A DNA stretch of 64,000 bases, from positions 3,836,714-3,900,713 of the forward strand of contig JAQFVV010012506.1 in assembly GCA_028023455.1 (NCBI GenBank), read 5' to 3'. Positions 46,831 to 60,089 of this stretch are shown here, piece after piece. Origin of the DNA: Epiperipatus broadwayi (taxonomy: Eukaryota; Onychophora; Udeonychophora; Euonychophora; Peripatidae). The first letter of the stretch is position 1. The number at the start of each line of letters is the position of its first letter. The notes under the pieces are model-generated. The model was given only the letters and a program-made list of their open reading frames with translations, was not told the origin of the DNA and did no database searches. Made by a program: the position numbers and the translations under genes.

Positions 46831-47099
46831 CAAACCTTTACCAAGAAAATACTCATCAAGAATATGGTTATTCATCCCCTGATAGAACACTAATAATTGG
46901 GCAAATGAGAAGTAGATCATTTCTCATCACAGAAAATTATTGTCAGAGATCTGATCATGATCCCCAGACTTCCAAAGCAGACTGCAGTTATGCTTCTACC
47001 AAGGAAACAAGAAAAAGCAAAATGATGAACCAGAAACTAAAAAAGAAAAAATACTTTTCAGAAATTGGGGCTAAATATTAGGAAGTATGATAGCTTTGC

Positions 47100-50000
47100 T
47101 TTCATTGCTGATGGTGTATAGGTAATATTTTTATAGATATAGAGATGCAGTGTGTTCATGATGATCCAATATTTTATCTCAGCACTGCATCTACCAAAGG
47201 TTTAAACTTTTTCAAAGTAAGCTCCTCAGAGAAGCAGGGCTTTCTATCTGTAGAATACTGAGTTGTTTACCAAGCACATTATTGTGTCAATGGTGTGGAG
47301 CCTATAAGAATCTTAAAGTAAATGAACAAGATATTCCATGTGACCAAACATTCCTTTGTTCATGTTTTTTTCTCAGTATGCTCTCTGGGTAGTAAGTTGT
47401 GTTTATGCTTATGCTGAGATAACTATTATGGTACTCATGCTGCATTGCAAATCTGTGGTGATGAGGTTTTCTGCCCATCATGGTGCTGGAAGCAGATATT
47501 ATATATTAAGCCAATAGTCACCCCATCTCCAGAAATAAAAATAGATCAAATAAATGAAATAATTACTTTTGATTAAATAGCCCAACATGGCTTAAGAAAT
47601 TATATCCCCAGCTTGCAATTCTAAGAAAATGTTAAGACACAGTAAAGCATGACTAACAATTTTTTGTTGTAATGGAATGAAATTGTCTGAATCAAACTAA
47701 AATATCAAAAAAAGAGGTTCAACTCAATTTTATTTCCTATATATGGCTGGAGCATGTAACCAGTTGGTCACATGGCTACACTAAAAATAATTAAATAGTT
47801 GACAATGTGTTCCTCAGGTTTAAGTACAGAATTATTTAATTAATGAAAGAAATAATATTTAATTTTCCTGTACATATATTTAATGGATTTTTTTGTAATT
47901 AAATATTTTAAATCCTAATATGATAGTATGAGAATTCTCAAACATTAAATTTGTTAAATAATATGATTTTAATTTGGGAATATTTTAATAAGTTATAAAT
48001 GACTGTAGAGGGAAGAGAGAATTGTGAAAGAATGTAAACATGTTTTATTTATTTTCTCTTCCTTTAATAATTATAATTGATTAGTGGTTTTAATTTAACT
48101 ATGAAAATATTCTAAGAAAAAATAATAATTTCCTTTTTTTTGTAACTTATTTGGTAAATATTAATTTTAACCTTTTTAGAGAGATAGAGTTTTATATTTG
48201 AAAGTATTTTAAAAGAAAAAAACACAAAATTAGATTTTAATACCTTTGTAAGTTTTATTTTTAATCAGAGTTTTTCAATGTCTATGATTAAGGAGTGAAA
48301 TAATTGAACAATTGTATTTATAAAAATTATCTAATTGGTTATAAAAAGTATCATGTAAGAGACAGATTGTAATTGGCTTGTGGGCAAGATTGTTCTAAAA
48401 AAATATAATGGTGGTGTAAATAAGCCATAAGGGCCTATTAAGAAGAATTCCTTACTTGGTTGTTGAAAAGAATAATCAAGTTTTAATCCAGTTGGTAAAA
48501 AAAGTCTTCACCAAGTTCTTTTAAGAAGTTTTAACTAAGCAATAGTATAGCATAATAGAAGTTTTAAACTTTTAGCAGCCTATGAGCTTAGTCATGCAAA
48601 CATGTATTAGATTCAACTAAAAGCTCAGTATCACCATCCTCTATCTGACTTATCTTCATTGGAATAAAAATGTAAGAGAAATAAGGTACTCCTCTAAAGT
48701 GATCTGCAACCATGCCTTCAACCAAACGCATGAGTCTCAGTCTGGGTCAGTCTTACCTGAATATTCAAGAAAACCCAATGGACAAAATGTTCTATTTCTT
48801 TTTTACCTGAAATTGCTGCAGACCAAGAAAGAACAAATTAACCATGTACATGTCTAAAAGCCTTCAAGAAAAAACTCAATTGGAAAAAAACCCTGTAAAT
48901 TGCAATTGAAAAGTACCGCATAAACAATAAAGCTATGGTTATGAGTATTATTTTTGTGTCTGTACATTGTATTTTAATTAATAGAAAAATTTGTTTCATC
49001 AAAGTAATAATATATTTTTAAGAACTTGTAACGATCCGGAGAATTTGAGCTTAACATAATCTGCACTACAGGGCACCATCTAGGCATTTGAACCTAGAAA
49101 AATTTATAAAGTAGGCAGATACGTAAGGCAAAAAAAATATATTTTTTATAATTTTGATTCTGGTCGTTAGCCCATTGTCACTAGCTCAGGGAGTAGCAGA
49201 GATTTAAATTTCATAATAAATTCTTATCTAAGAATATATAAAAAAGAATAAAATAAGCCACTGCCAGTAATTAACACACAAACATTTATTTACGCACATA
49301 TATAAAATTTAGCATTATTTTAGAATAACTTTACTTTGGATTTTAACTTGATTTTACAATTTAAATTTACATTTTAATTTTTTATAAGTTTGCACAGATG
49401 GGTTTATAAAATGTGTTTTTAATGTTGAGTATAGATCAGTTACATAGATTACATGGTCAAAAAACATTTCAAAATAAACATAAACGATCAAAATACAAAA
49501 TCATTGATACCGTCAATTGCATAGGGAATACAAGAACCCAATGGTGTTCATCATAAGACATCGCATTGACACCAATAACTTAGAAGATATCCAACATAAA
49601 ACATCTTAGATACTCACCGTAAGGTATCAATATTTACTGAATGTCTATATATTTTGATCAAATATGAAAACCAAAAACATAACCAACCAGTAACGAATCC
49701 ATGCAAAAACGTCTATATCCAACTTAAATTTAATGCATTTTATTTAGAGTGTTGAGTATGAATAAACTACATAGATCTGTATTTGAAAAGAAAATATTCT
49801 TCCCTGATTTAACCTTAGGCAAAAAGTTCGCAGTCAAACTGGCATCAATCCATCTGATACATTTATGTATTCAATGTAGCATGAAAATACGACAACACAA
49901 AATACTATACTGTCAGGAATGTACATCTGAACAGTAAGTAGAGTTAGAGAAAACATCGTCTCTCCACCAACAGGAATGCTACATCTATTGATGAGTAGAA

Positions 50001-50640
50001 CAATAAACAAAAAACTCCATAGAAATGGATTGCGGTTCTTTGCCGACTTACAAACCCATCCAAAGGCAAACAGAAGGTGTGTGGTGTATATATGCAATCA
50101 TGCCCATAGCGGATCTCATACTACATCTACTAACTACATCAATATATTCAATTCATTGACCTAATTCAACTATGAAACAAATAACCTAAGATTTACCCTC
50201 CCCTAATATAACTTTACAAATCTATATAGCCATTCACACCCGACTTAAGTTTAACATTTATGTAATTTAGTCTAACGAAAAACAAAAATCATATTAAAAA
50301 CTTAAAAGAACAAAAAAAAAATGGAAATGATTTTAAATAAAAAAAAATACATCAACTAACATTATTAACATTAATTTATGTTGGTCAGATAGGATTCTAT
50401 TTGTATTATTTACTAAAAGGTTTAGAATTTAGAGTTCTTATTGTTTTCAAATGAATATAAAGTTCTTACAATTTTTAAAATGTCCAGCTTTATCCTTTAC
50501 TTGCCATGAACATGAATTCCCATGCCGTCCTAAAGGGGTTGATATTCTGTAGGCCGATTTATTTATCCATCCGGAGGTTTTTGCTTTAACTGGTCCTCAA
50601 TGTAGAAAATGATAGTTCATTTCTCTTTCTTTTTTAGCAG
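47100..50640. other. Spacer without supported genes
   Basis: The blocks 47090-47520, 48560-48850 and 49490-50170 are less AT-rich than average and could be decayed transposons; none has an identifiable motif. Confidence 0.35.
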
Positions 50641-50644
50641 AACT

Positions 50645-50679
50645 GAAGGGATTGAAGAGTGTGTCTTTTCAATCCCTTC
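50645..50679. repeat. Short perfect stem-loop
   Basis: GAAGGGATTGAA and TTCAATCCCTTC form a perfect 12-bp stem with an 11-base loop. This is too short for an animal miRNA precursor; its role is unknown. Confidence 0.6.
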
Positions 50680-50689
50680 TCCTTCACTT

Positions 50690-52365
50690 CCGCACTAACA
50701 CATATCTGTCTACTCTTGTAATAACTAATTAATTCTTTTATTTTCAAACCTTTCCTTTTATAATAATTTTGTGGATTAACTCAACATTATGTCATGATGG
50801 TGAAAACCTTTTCGTTGAGGTCCAATTTCCTGATGGATTTCTTTCATTTGCTAAAAGTTTCTATTGTTTTCCTATCTGACCGTTTTTTATACATTTAAAT
50901 GGTCAAGGACAATTAATCATTTCCATTTTTTCAATAACATTTTAATTTGTTTTGTACAAACTTAGATATATTTTTATCTTTAAATCTTTACTGACAATTT
51001 AGTTTTAAAATACTTTTTCCTTTTTTTTAATAAAGTTTTATTTTAATAATTTTTTTTTCATCTGTGCGATTATATAGATACGAGTTTAGTATGGGATTTT
51101 AATTTTCAATTTTTAATTCTTAAAAAGAGAAGTTTTATTTGCAAACTTTTATTTTTTTCATGTTTACTAATAAAAAACAATGTAACGACATCTGTGCTTG
51201 TTACAAACTGATGCTATTAAATACCTTCATTAAGTTAATATTTTTAAATTCTGAAATATCTTTTTTAAAAACAATCTGTTGGAATTACTTTTTTTTGAAA
51301 CCATTTTTATTCTTTTCATTCATTTTCTCTCATTATAAAAGAAGTGGTGGTAGTAATTAAGCTGAGTCAAAGATTGTTATCTTTGATTTTGAAAATGTTG
51401 TTTAACAAACTCTTAGTTATTTTAAAGAAGTAACTTAATGAATTTAAGGTTAATCCATGAATAAAAATCAACTGATTGGTTGAAATAATTTTTGTGAAAA
51501 TATTTTTTTCGATGAAATGAGTGTTTAAAATTTCATACTATCATATCTTTTTTGTTGTTGTTTATTGTTAATTAGATGTCAAATATATGTTTTTAAAAAA
51601 TTTTTTGTCTTAAATTTTTTTATTCTAACCAATTCCTGTTTCATAAATTGCAGTGATCTTATTTCATAATAGCTGAATGTTCTAGGATTTTTTATGATTC
51701 CAATAAAACTATTTACTTATAGTAGGATAAGCCTATGAATTATTTAAGGTTATTTATAATAAGCTGCATTATTTATTTATTTCTCTTTTGCTCACAGTAA
51801 TAATTTATAGAACTCTTGCTTCCTGAGCTAGATTTGTGCATAACAACTATATGGGGTAGAAGTTATATTTAGTGTTAAGGATAACCACATGGTGATGATC
51901 CTGAACTGATGCAAAGAGAATATTTTTAAAGTCTATGCACTACATTTTATTTAATATGGTATTTATTAGAAACTAAGTTTATAGTTGACCAGTACATTAA
52001 ATATAGTAAGTGGCCAGAGCATTGATGATGATCAGCATGTTTTATTATTATTGTTTGTGCATCCAAATTATGGTTTCAATAATCTGCACCAAGCTAGCAA
52101 GAGCTAAATAATTAGCCTAATCTATTGATTTATTTTTATTGTTAATCATTCATGATGATGAATTATTATTACTTTTGGGTAGTTCTAATGAATTTATCAT
52201 TAGCTGCACTGATCTCCCATGCTCATTCCTTTTATATTAAATTTTATATATTTTTTATTTGGAGGCGACGATGGGTATCCATCTCATCATAATTATGCCC
52301 TAATGTGCTGTACTGTTATAAATAGCAACCCAATTGTGGGGCATTGTAATCTCAAATGCTTTTTG
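50690..52365. other. AT-rich spacer
   Basis: The ATGATGATCAGCAT motif recurs near 52026. Otherwise nothing is supported. Confidence 0.35.
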
Positions 52366-53403
52366 TATTAACCCCATAGTTTCCATAGTGTTACAATATA
52401 TATGAGAAGGAAATAAATAAATGAGGAATTATGCAAATAAAGATTTTTATTCAGTAAATATGCACTGATATATTTATTTCAGTAATTTTTCCTTTGTTGG
52501 AAAACAGATTACTTTATAAATTCATTGTGGAAAAAATTTCCCCCAAAATTTATAAATAAAGCAAAAAGATTTTGTATGTAAATAAAGTTAATAATACGTA
52601 AAAAAGATAAGTTCTCTTTCTTTCTCTCTTGTTGCAAGATATAGAAGAAAAATAGAAGAATTAATTATCAAGTTAAAATTGATTAGAAGGAGTGTAAATT
52701 TTTTATAACTTTGATATATTAAAAGTTATGAAAATATTCCTTTCAGATTTTTTTTAATATGACTAGACCAAAGCAAGTAGCATATCAGCTCTTATCCTCA
52801 GTGCATTGTCCAATTTTTTCTGTGTCAACTATGAGAAGATTTTAGAGAAGAAAAAAAAACAGAATTTTGCAGATAAATTGCCAAGAAAGCTTTTTTTTTT
52901 GCTTCAGGCAAAACAAAAAATTAACACTACATGTAAATGTATTCAATGTTGTGTGATAATAATTAAAAGAAGAAAGATATTCAAAAGAAGAAGAAAAACG
53001 TTCATGACAAAATGATAAGATAGTCCAAAGAAAAAAAACTTTAATATTTTTCTTTTTTTCTAATATTCAAGATGAATGAATTAAAAAAATAATGAACTAT
53101 AAAGGATATGGAATGAAAATCTAAAAATTGAGATTGTCAAATAGGACAGTGTATTTTGTTCACGAATGAAACTATTTCACTGAAAGTTATATTGACACAA
53201 ATATTTTTTTTATATACACCTATGGGAGAAATTATTATGAACAGTCAGAGAGATAAAAGATTTGAATTTTTGTCCTGATTTCTAACATGAGAAGTATTCA
53301 AGAGGAAATTTACAAACAATACACTATTGATTTATTGTTTTTATCAATAAGTTATGCTACTGGAAGAGAGGAGGAATTCATTTATTTACCAACCTCCATT
53401 ACA
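52366..53403 (+). repeat. 5' LTR
   Basis: It begins TATTAACC like the 3' LTR. Shared anchors include GAAATAAATAAATGAGGA, GGAAAACAGATTA, TTTATAAATAAAG, TAATTATCAAGTTAAAATT, ACTAGACCAAAGCAAGTA, TTGCCAAGAAAGCTTT and CAGTCAGAGAGATAAAAGAT. Relative to the 3' LTR it lacks about 40 bases near its start. The right boundary is uncertain because homology stops near 53345. Confidence 0.75.
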
Positions 53404-53408
53404 TAAAT

Positions 53409-53424
53409 TGGTGCCAGCAATGTG
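53409..53424 (+). promoter_or_regulatory. Primer-binding-site candidate
   Basis: TGGTGCCAGCAATGTG lies just after the 5' LTR. PBSs start with TGG, the complement of a tRNA CCA end. I cannot assign the tRNA. Confidence 0.4.
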
Positions 53425-53630
53425 TAGAGCCTGAAGATCCTATTCTGATAAAGAAGCTTGGAAGACAAATGTGTGTGATATATATATATAAAATAAAAGA
53501 ATTTTTTTGTTAAACATGAAATAAAAAGGCAATATTAAAGTTGAATGAGGGAAGATCTGGATAATGTTGTGCTGGGGCAGAGGATAATGTGCTATTAATT
53601 CATAAATAATAGAAAAAAAAGAATAACAAA

Positions 53631-54410
53631 TTGAAAATTGTTAAAATCTATATTAAGATACTAATGCTAATATGTCTGAAAAAGAAAAATTGTGAACAAC
53701 AAATAATCATGGATTCTGCTAGTACCATAGAAGTACTACAAATGAAGGCTGGGTTAGTGATTGAAAAGGGGGAAATGACTATATCAATACTAGAAGAAAA
53801 AAAAATTGACAGTGTAAATGCAAGAAGAGCAGAAGCCAGCCATGGTCATGTTGGAAAAGTTGGTAGCAAAAATGAAAAAAAATCAAGAAGCAATGAGAAA
53901 ACATTAAGAAGAAATGAGAAAAAAATCATGAAAAACTAGAGTAAAAAATGAATCGAAATTGAGAAAAAATGAGAAAAAGTCAAGAAATGAGAAAAAATGG
54001 AAAACAAAATGGTAACCACAATAAATAAAAAAACATGGATCAATGCAGATAGAAATCCAAGAAATGTGTAATGAAATGAAAGAAGTGTATGTTCAAAACA
54101 AAGAAAAAATGAAAGTAAAATTTCAGGGTTTTTAGAAGATAATCACTTTGAAGCAAGAGATGACAAAGCAAATAAATAAACAAATCCAGGAAAATATGGA
54201 GTCTATAGAGAAAATGTTGTACTTGGATGTTCATGACATGTTATGGAAAACTGTTAAAGCCTATCAAAGGAAAGTTAAAGAAACAGTTTTAAGTATGAGT
54301 GAGAGATTACAAAGGAAGGAAAGTGTTGCAAATGATATCAATCCTCTTGAAATATGCAAAATAATGCACCCCTGGAAGATGAACCTAAAGAAGTCATCAT
54401 CAATGTGATG
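53631..54410 (+). pseudogene. gag-like coiled-coil region of the LTR element
   Basis: Frames at 53631-53939 and 54148-54408 are rich in lysine, glutamate and asparagine. The first includes STIEVLQMKAGLVIEKGEM and repeated NEKK motifs; the second begins with MKQEMTKQINKQIQENMESI. The position after the 5' LTR and the coiled-coil composition suggest the N-terminal part of gag. Stops between the frames show decay. No zinc knuckle is seen. Confidence 0.5.
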
Positions 54411-54419
54411 GATGTTGAA

Positions 54420-55010
54420 AAGGATAATATTAAAGTAAAGAAACTTCTATAACAGAAACTTTACATATATAATCAAGTGGTTATAATAAAAGACACCACT
54501 GAAGTATCAAGTTTAAATATGAATAACTTTTATAAAGATGCTAATGAAGACAAAGTTTTAATCTAGAAATCCGTAAAAATAATGATAGATGTAAAAAAAA
54601 ATGTCAGAGTTCATTGTTTGAAAAATGTTTTGAGATTTTTATCTGAAAACAAAAAGATGATGTTGCTTTACTGAATATTAATAAGAAAGAATATTTGAAG
54701 AAAGTTAGAAAATATAATTGTTCAATATTCTAAAGCCTACAAAAGAAAAAGGCTAAATAATAAAAAGACAATCAAAGTGAGTAAAATACTTTACTATTTT
54801 TAACCAGTTTAAACCAATAGATTACTACAGTCAGAGTGTTAAATTCTGCAGTTTGTGAACCAAAAGAAACTAAAACTTGAAAGAAGAGCAAGATGAAAAT
54901 AAATCTTCCAATCCAGGTTGGAGAAAATAGTATATGGATTAAATAATTGCAAAGTATATCTCCACCAATAAACAAATACATGGAGAATGATAAAACTTTA
55001 AATTTACAAA
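54420..55010. other. Degraded internal region of the LTR element
   Basis: Lysine- and asparagine-rich frame fragments, no recognisable protease or reverse transcriptase motif. This is where pol would be, so most of pol is deleted. Confidence 0.45.
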
Positions 55011-55089
55011 AATAAAGGATGGCTTGCTCCCTGTCAACCCTGGATCTATTTGAAAATAATGAATGCTCCTCATGAACAAAGGAGGTCAT

Positions 55090-56165
55090 AGCATAAATAC
55101 TGGATCAATAATGAACATTTGGAATACCAAATAAAAGAACACAGATGGAGGATTCTAATCCCTTACAGTCATAGAAAAGATATAATCAATTATGTACACC
55201 AGTTATACAGACATGTCGGTCCTCATAAAATAGAATATTTATTATGTAAACTCTTTTATTGGCCACAGATGCATGGGATCATAACATTAGTGCTGAGTAA
55301 TTGTGAAATTTATCTCCAAAGTAAGTGTTATAGTAAATTACATGCGGGAATATTATGCCCTATCTTGCCTAAGAGGCCTAATGAAATTTTTGCTATTGAT
55401 AATTATAGTCCATTGCAAGCATTTTGATAGAAGAGATATTTACTAATTACTTATGATGTCTTCTTGAAATATGTAACCACCTATCCCATTACCCAACCTA
55501 ATACAAGAACTGCTATCAATGTATTGGAAAAACAACATATTCTTATAATTGGAAAAATGGAACACATTCTGACAGACTATGGGACACCTTTTTTGTCTGC
55601 AGAATGGCAGTGTTGGATGTTAAAGAATAACATCAAACATATACTAACCTACATCCAAAATCTAACAAACATGTGAAAAGATTATGAGAGAGCTGGAAGA
55701 CTATTGGGAGTTTATGTTCACAAGAATTATCATGAATGGGTTAAGCAAATCAAGACCATAATAAATTATATCAATTAAATATGGAATGAATCCACAGGAT
55801 TTGACCCTATCTATCTTCATTTTGGGAAAGCCTTACCAATTTGATAAAAACTGCCTTGGACATAATATCAGAAAATATTAATATGGAAGAAGATCAGGAT
55901 TTAGCATCTCAGAGGATATGTATCCAAGAAAAAAAGAGGAAGGTTAAGCAAAAGAAAACCCCTTATTCTTCTAAGGTTGGCAATAAAGTATTTCTGAAGG
56001 TGTCCAATGTAAACCATCCTTGGCAACATGTCTTTAAAAATTTAAGATTTTATATGAGAGACCTTATGAGATTGCAAAGAAACAAAGTGAAAACATTTTT
56101 TTTATTCAGGATGACAAAAATATAAAGAGGCCATACAATGCTCAAATCCTCAAACCATATAAAAT
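55090..56165 (+). pseudogene. Integrase relic (Ty3/gypsy type)
   Basis: The zinc-binding region is recognisable: HVGPH, then YWPQMHG, and NCEIYLQSKC, in which the second cysteine of the usual C-x2-C has become tyrosine. The core follows as AIDNYSPLQAF (first D), then after a stop KYVTTYPITQPNTRTAINVL, and LTDYGTPFLSAEW (second D). The third acidic region is only faintly readable after 55670 as a tryptophan- and glutamate-rich stretch across frameshifts. The frame 55841-56125 includes a GNKVFLKV motif like the GPY/F-type C-terminal domain. Function would be insertion of element cDNA; this copy is dead. Confidence 0.8.
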
Positions 56166-56345
56166 GACAAATTATTGAGTCATTAATAGTATGCAATTAC
56201 CAGCTTATGAAAAAAAAGTAAGAATGTCACTAATTTTAAAACTTTATTTGACAGAACTGCCAAGAAATAATTGCACTTAAATTAATTGAGTAGTGCTATT
56301 AAGAAGGAAAATGGAATATTTTACAGTTTCATTGTCTCCTTTTAT

Positions 56346-56354
56346 AGGAGGGGA
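56346..56354 (+). promoter_or_regulatory. Polypurine tract
   Basis: AGGAGGGGA lies directly before the TATTAACC start of the 3' LTR, where second-strand synthesis would be primed. Confidence 0.6.
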
Positions 56355-57645
56355 TATTAACCATTGTCATATTGATACCAAAGTTACATTGTGATTACAT
56401 TTTGGAAAATCATGTGTTTACTTGCACATGTATATATATGAGGTAGAAATAAATAAATGAGGAATGAAATATTCACATGCAAAAAATAATTATGTGAATT
56501 CAGATTTTATTTATTTAGTAAAATATGTGCCGATATATTCATTTAAGAAATTTTCCCTCTGTTAGAAAACAGATTATAAATTCATTGAGGAGACAATTCC
56601 CCCCCCCCAATTTATAAATAAAGGAAAAAGATTTCATATGTAAATGATGTGATAATATTAAAAGAGATAAACTCCCTCTTATTGGAAGATATAGAAGGAA
56701 AAAAAGAATTAATTATCAAGTTAAAATTATAAAAAGAGTGCAATTTTTTATTATTATTTTGATTTATTAAAGGTCATGAAAATATTCAGTATATTTGGAT
56801 ATTTTTTTAATATGGAGTACTAGACCAAAGCAAGTAACACATCAGTTTTTATTCTTAGTGCAATGTCCAGTTTTTTCTCTCAATTATTAGAAGCTGCTAG
56901 AGAAAAAAAAACAAAATGTCACAGATAAATTGCCAAGAAAGCTTTCTTTTGTTTCAAGCAAAATAAAATACTAATACTACATGTAACTGTATTCAATGTT
57001 GGTGTTATAATAATTAAAAGAATATTTTTCAAAGAAAAAAGAAAGTCATGACAAAATCGTAAGATAGTCTAAAGAAAGAAGTTTTAATGTTTTATAAATA
57101 TATTTTTAAATATTCAAGACAAATAAATAAAAGACATGAACTATAAAAGATATGGAATGAAAAACTGAAATTTGAGATTGGATATGGACAGTATATTTTA
57201 TTCATGACTGAAACTATTTCAATGAAAATTATATTGAAACAGATAATTTTTTTTAATACACCTATGGGAGAAGTTAAAATGAACAGTCGGAGAGATAAAA
57301 GATTTGAACTTTTATTCTGATATCCAACTTCAGAAGTATTCAAGAAGGAATTTACAATCAATACTCTATTTATTTTTATTAATAAATTATTTTATTTATT
57401 AATTTATCTGATGGTTATTTTATGCATAAAATAAAGCAAGTATTATTTATAATACTTTTCAATGAACAGTCAGAGAGATAAAAGATTTGAACTTTTGCCC
57501 TGATATCCAACATCAGAAGTATTCAAGAGGGAATTTAAATCAATACTTTATTTATTTTTAATAAATAATTTTATTATTTATTAATTTATCTGGTGGTTAT
57601 TTTATGCATAAACTAAAGCAAGTATCATTTATAATACTTTTCCAT
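56355..57645 (+). repeat. 3' LTR with internal tandem duplication
   Basis: It is homologous to 52366-53403. Its right part holds a tandem duplication of about 184 bases: AATGAACAGTCGGAGAGATA at 57278 and again AATGAACAGTCAGAGAGATA at 57462, each running to a TTTATAATACTTTTC end. The duplication is absent from the 5' LTR. Confidence 0.75.
57278..57643. repeat. Tandem duplication, two units of about 184 bp
   Basis: The two units share TTTGAACTTTT, CTGATATCCAAC, TCAGAAGTATTCAAGA, TTATTAATTTATCTG and GGTTATTTTATGCATAAA; they differ at scattered sites, so the duplication is not recent. Confidence 0.85.
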
Positions 57646-57649
57646 TTTC

Positions 57650-59440
57650 TAAAAATACATAAATTAATATATCTAATGAGAACATTGTCATAATATCTTT
57701 TGTTTTATGTAATACATGCTAATAATGTCACAAACTCACAAAAGTAACCCACCCATAACTCTGATAACATGCCCCCCCCCCCAATGTACAAAGCTTGGAA
57801 TGTAGTTGTAGAAACAAATGTTTGTTAATATCTGTAAGATTTATATATATCAAATATAATTCTCCAATTTTACTGCTATATAATTGTTGATTATTTATTT
57901 AACAGATTACTCTAAAACTATCATTTAATTCTCATTTTTGCTTATCTCCAGCATCATTTGATTGCTCTGAGAATAGTTGCCATTACAATACATATATCTA
58001 TATCAAATAAATCACAATCTTGTACAAAAATTTCAGAGGAAATGAAGTACATATATATAGGAAATTAAGTACATTATGTTAATGAAATAAAGTCATAATA
58101 GCATATAATTAAAGTTCATACAAATTACCCTTTTCATCTTCAGTAGTTAATGTTATGAATTAAGGTACCTGTAGACTTTCTGCAAAACAGTAGGTATAAA
58201 GATATGTCTGGTATTCTATAAAACTTCTGAGATCATTCTTGATTGATATGGCCTCCATTACTGTGTACTTCCATTGATTTTGGCTTTTCTATTTTACTCA
58301 ATGAGCAGCATATGATGTTTTTTCTCATGGAAATGATATCTGCTCTCTTCTCCAACGGTATAGGACACTTTTGAAGTTAGACAGCATAGAGTTTGACACA
58401 CTTACCAATTAATTGGTTTTACATTATTTAATGGCATCTTCTTAGCAATTCATGATGGACTTAAGCTTGCACTCAGTTGATTTGTCTGAATGGAGCAGCT
58501 GATGTGCTTTTCTACTTCTTCATAATACAACAGCCAATTGCAATATTTTTAACTGTCACTCTGATAATCAAAACAAAATGAAGAACCAAATCAAACAAAG
58601 AACAAAAACATAATCATGTTCTTCTGAGATTCTATTTATAGTTCATTGAGCTGCCTTATCAGTATTCATTGTGGTTTGATTTCATCAATCCATTCATTGG
58701 TTGTAGATTAATCCTAAACTTTGCTGTGGTCCATGGCTTACTGACCAATCACAAATTCACTAAAATTAGCTTTTAAAGAGGGATTACAATTTTACAACAG
58801 ATTATTCTGGCTAGATAATATGGAATATTAATCTCTTAATTGACTGATATGATTATCTAGAACTTAATTACTTAAAAATAACACAATTTCCAGCCACCTA
58901 ATTGTAGTAACTTTGCAATTGGTAATTAGTAAAACATTTTATAAATTTTGCTTAAATTACTTAAAATCTATTTAAACTTAATAAGGCCTGATCAATATAT
59001 ATTGTACCGAGACAAAGTCAGTACATGTATATACCCACACACACAAGCAATGTAAACACTCTTTTTTTATTTACTTTCAATTTATGATAAAAATAAATGT
59101 AGTTTTCTTTCAATGCTTTATAAAATACACTATAAAATAAAATGTTAATATTTCTGATTAAATAATTTAAGGCTTTCATATAATCTATTATAATAATATT
59201 CTCTAAAAAATAAAATATAAAAATATCACTAATATGTCATTTTAAATCTCAATAAATGATTTCTACTTGTATATGCCGCGGGGGTAATTAAAAAAGGGTT
59301 TATTTTAAATTATAACTATAGCGAAAGTTAAAAGCTTATAGAGGTGATTTTGAGATTAAATGCTCGACTTTTAAACTAATGTAAGTTAAATTGTTATCTT
59401 AAAACACGCACGCATGTATGCATAAAAAGTGTGAATAAGT
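57650..59440. other. AT-rich spacer
   Basis: A poly-C run at 57772-57782. The block 58180-58620 is less AT-rich and may be a decayed element; no motif is readable. Confidence 0.35.
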
Positions 59441-59449
59441 ATGAATTGT

Positions 59450-60080
59450 TTCTAACTGAGATTGCAATGTGAGATTGCCTAAACCTAAGATTGCCTCAAG
59501 CATATGGATTGAATGAACATTACGTAGGACATGGACCCCAACGACAACTCAGAGAATATTGAACTCTGGGTGGAGATTGGATCCTCAGATAATAACCAAC
59601 CCATATAAATATGAGTCTTATTCTTTGTCTAAAAAAACACACACACGTTCGGTTACAGTCTTTTTACATTCTGTGTTTTGTTTTGCTTATGCTTATAGTT
59701 TTTTAAATTCCTCCGGAAGCTACAACTAGAACTTTCTCTTTTATTTTTGCTATCCGGTTTATCCGATATGACCACTGTGAAATTAACCTTTAGAGCGTCG
59801 ATCGTCATGATGGGCTAAGAAACCCCTCAGTGATTGATCGACACTCCGCCGCCAGAACATCTCCACAGCTATGAATGATCAACAACAGTGCCGTCCAAAC
59901 ATCGTACTCCAATCAGTCCAAGGACGTCGTTCCGTTTAACATACAAGAATCGTCCAAACATACTACGCTGAACTTATATAAAATGAATAACCATTTGTTA
60001 TAGAAACAGTATCCAACAGGTTCGAACCCTCCCCAAATTAGAAGCAGCAGAAGGCTACGCAAAAATCCTAGGTAAACACT
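59450..60080. other. GC-richer island, LTR-like promoter layout
   Basis: Compared with its surroundings the block is GC-rich and complex. It includes CCCATATAAATATGAGTC (a TATA-type motif) followed by CGTTCGGTTACAGTC, GAGCGTCGATCGTCATGA, TGATTGATCGACACTCCGCC and CAACAGGTTCGAACCCTCCC. This order resembles an LTR promoter plus leader, or a first exon with a promoter. There is no second copy and no open frame. Confidence 0.25.
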
Positions 60081-60089
60081 TTATTTCTT

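Larger units (their letters stand above)
52366..57645 (+). mobile_element. Decayed Ty3/gypsy-type LTR retrotransposon
   Basis: The element has a 5' LTR (52366 to about 53403), a primer-binding-site candidate, a coiled-coil gag-like region, integrase relics, a polypurine tract and a 3' LTR (56355 to about 57645). LTR anchors stay about 4040-4066 bases apart across nearly 1 kb, showing colinear homology. Protease, reverse transcriptase and RNase H are absent: only about 600 bases separate the gag-like part from integrase. Many stops and frameshifts are present. The LTRs are clearly diverged, so the insertion is old. Confidence 0.8.

Noticed and set aside
46701-47081. 126-residue plus-strand frame as a gene
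   Set aside because: The opposite strand encodes ISXO2-like transposase motifs; this frame is its shadow and has no motif of its own.
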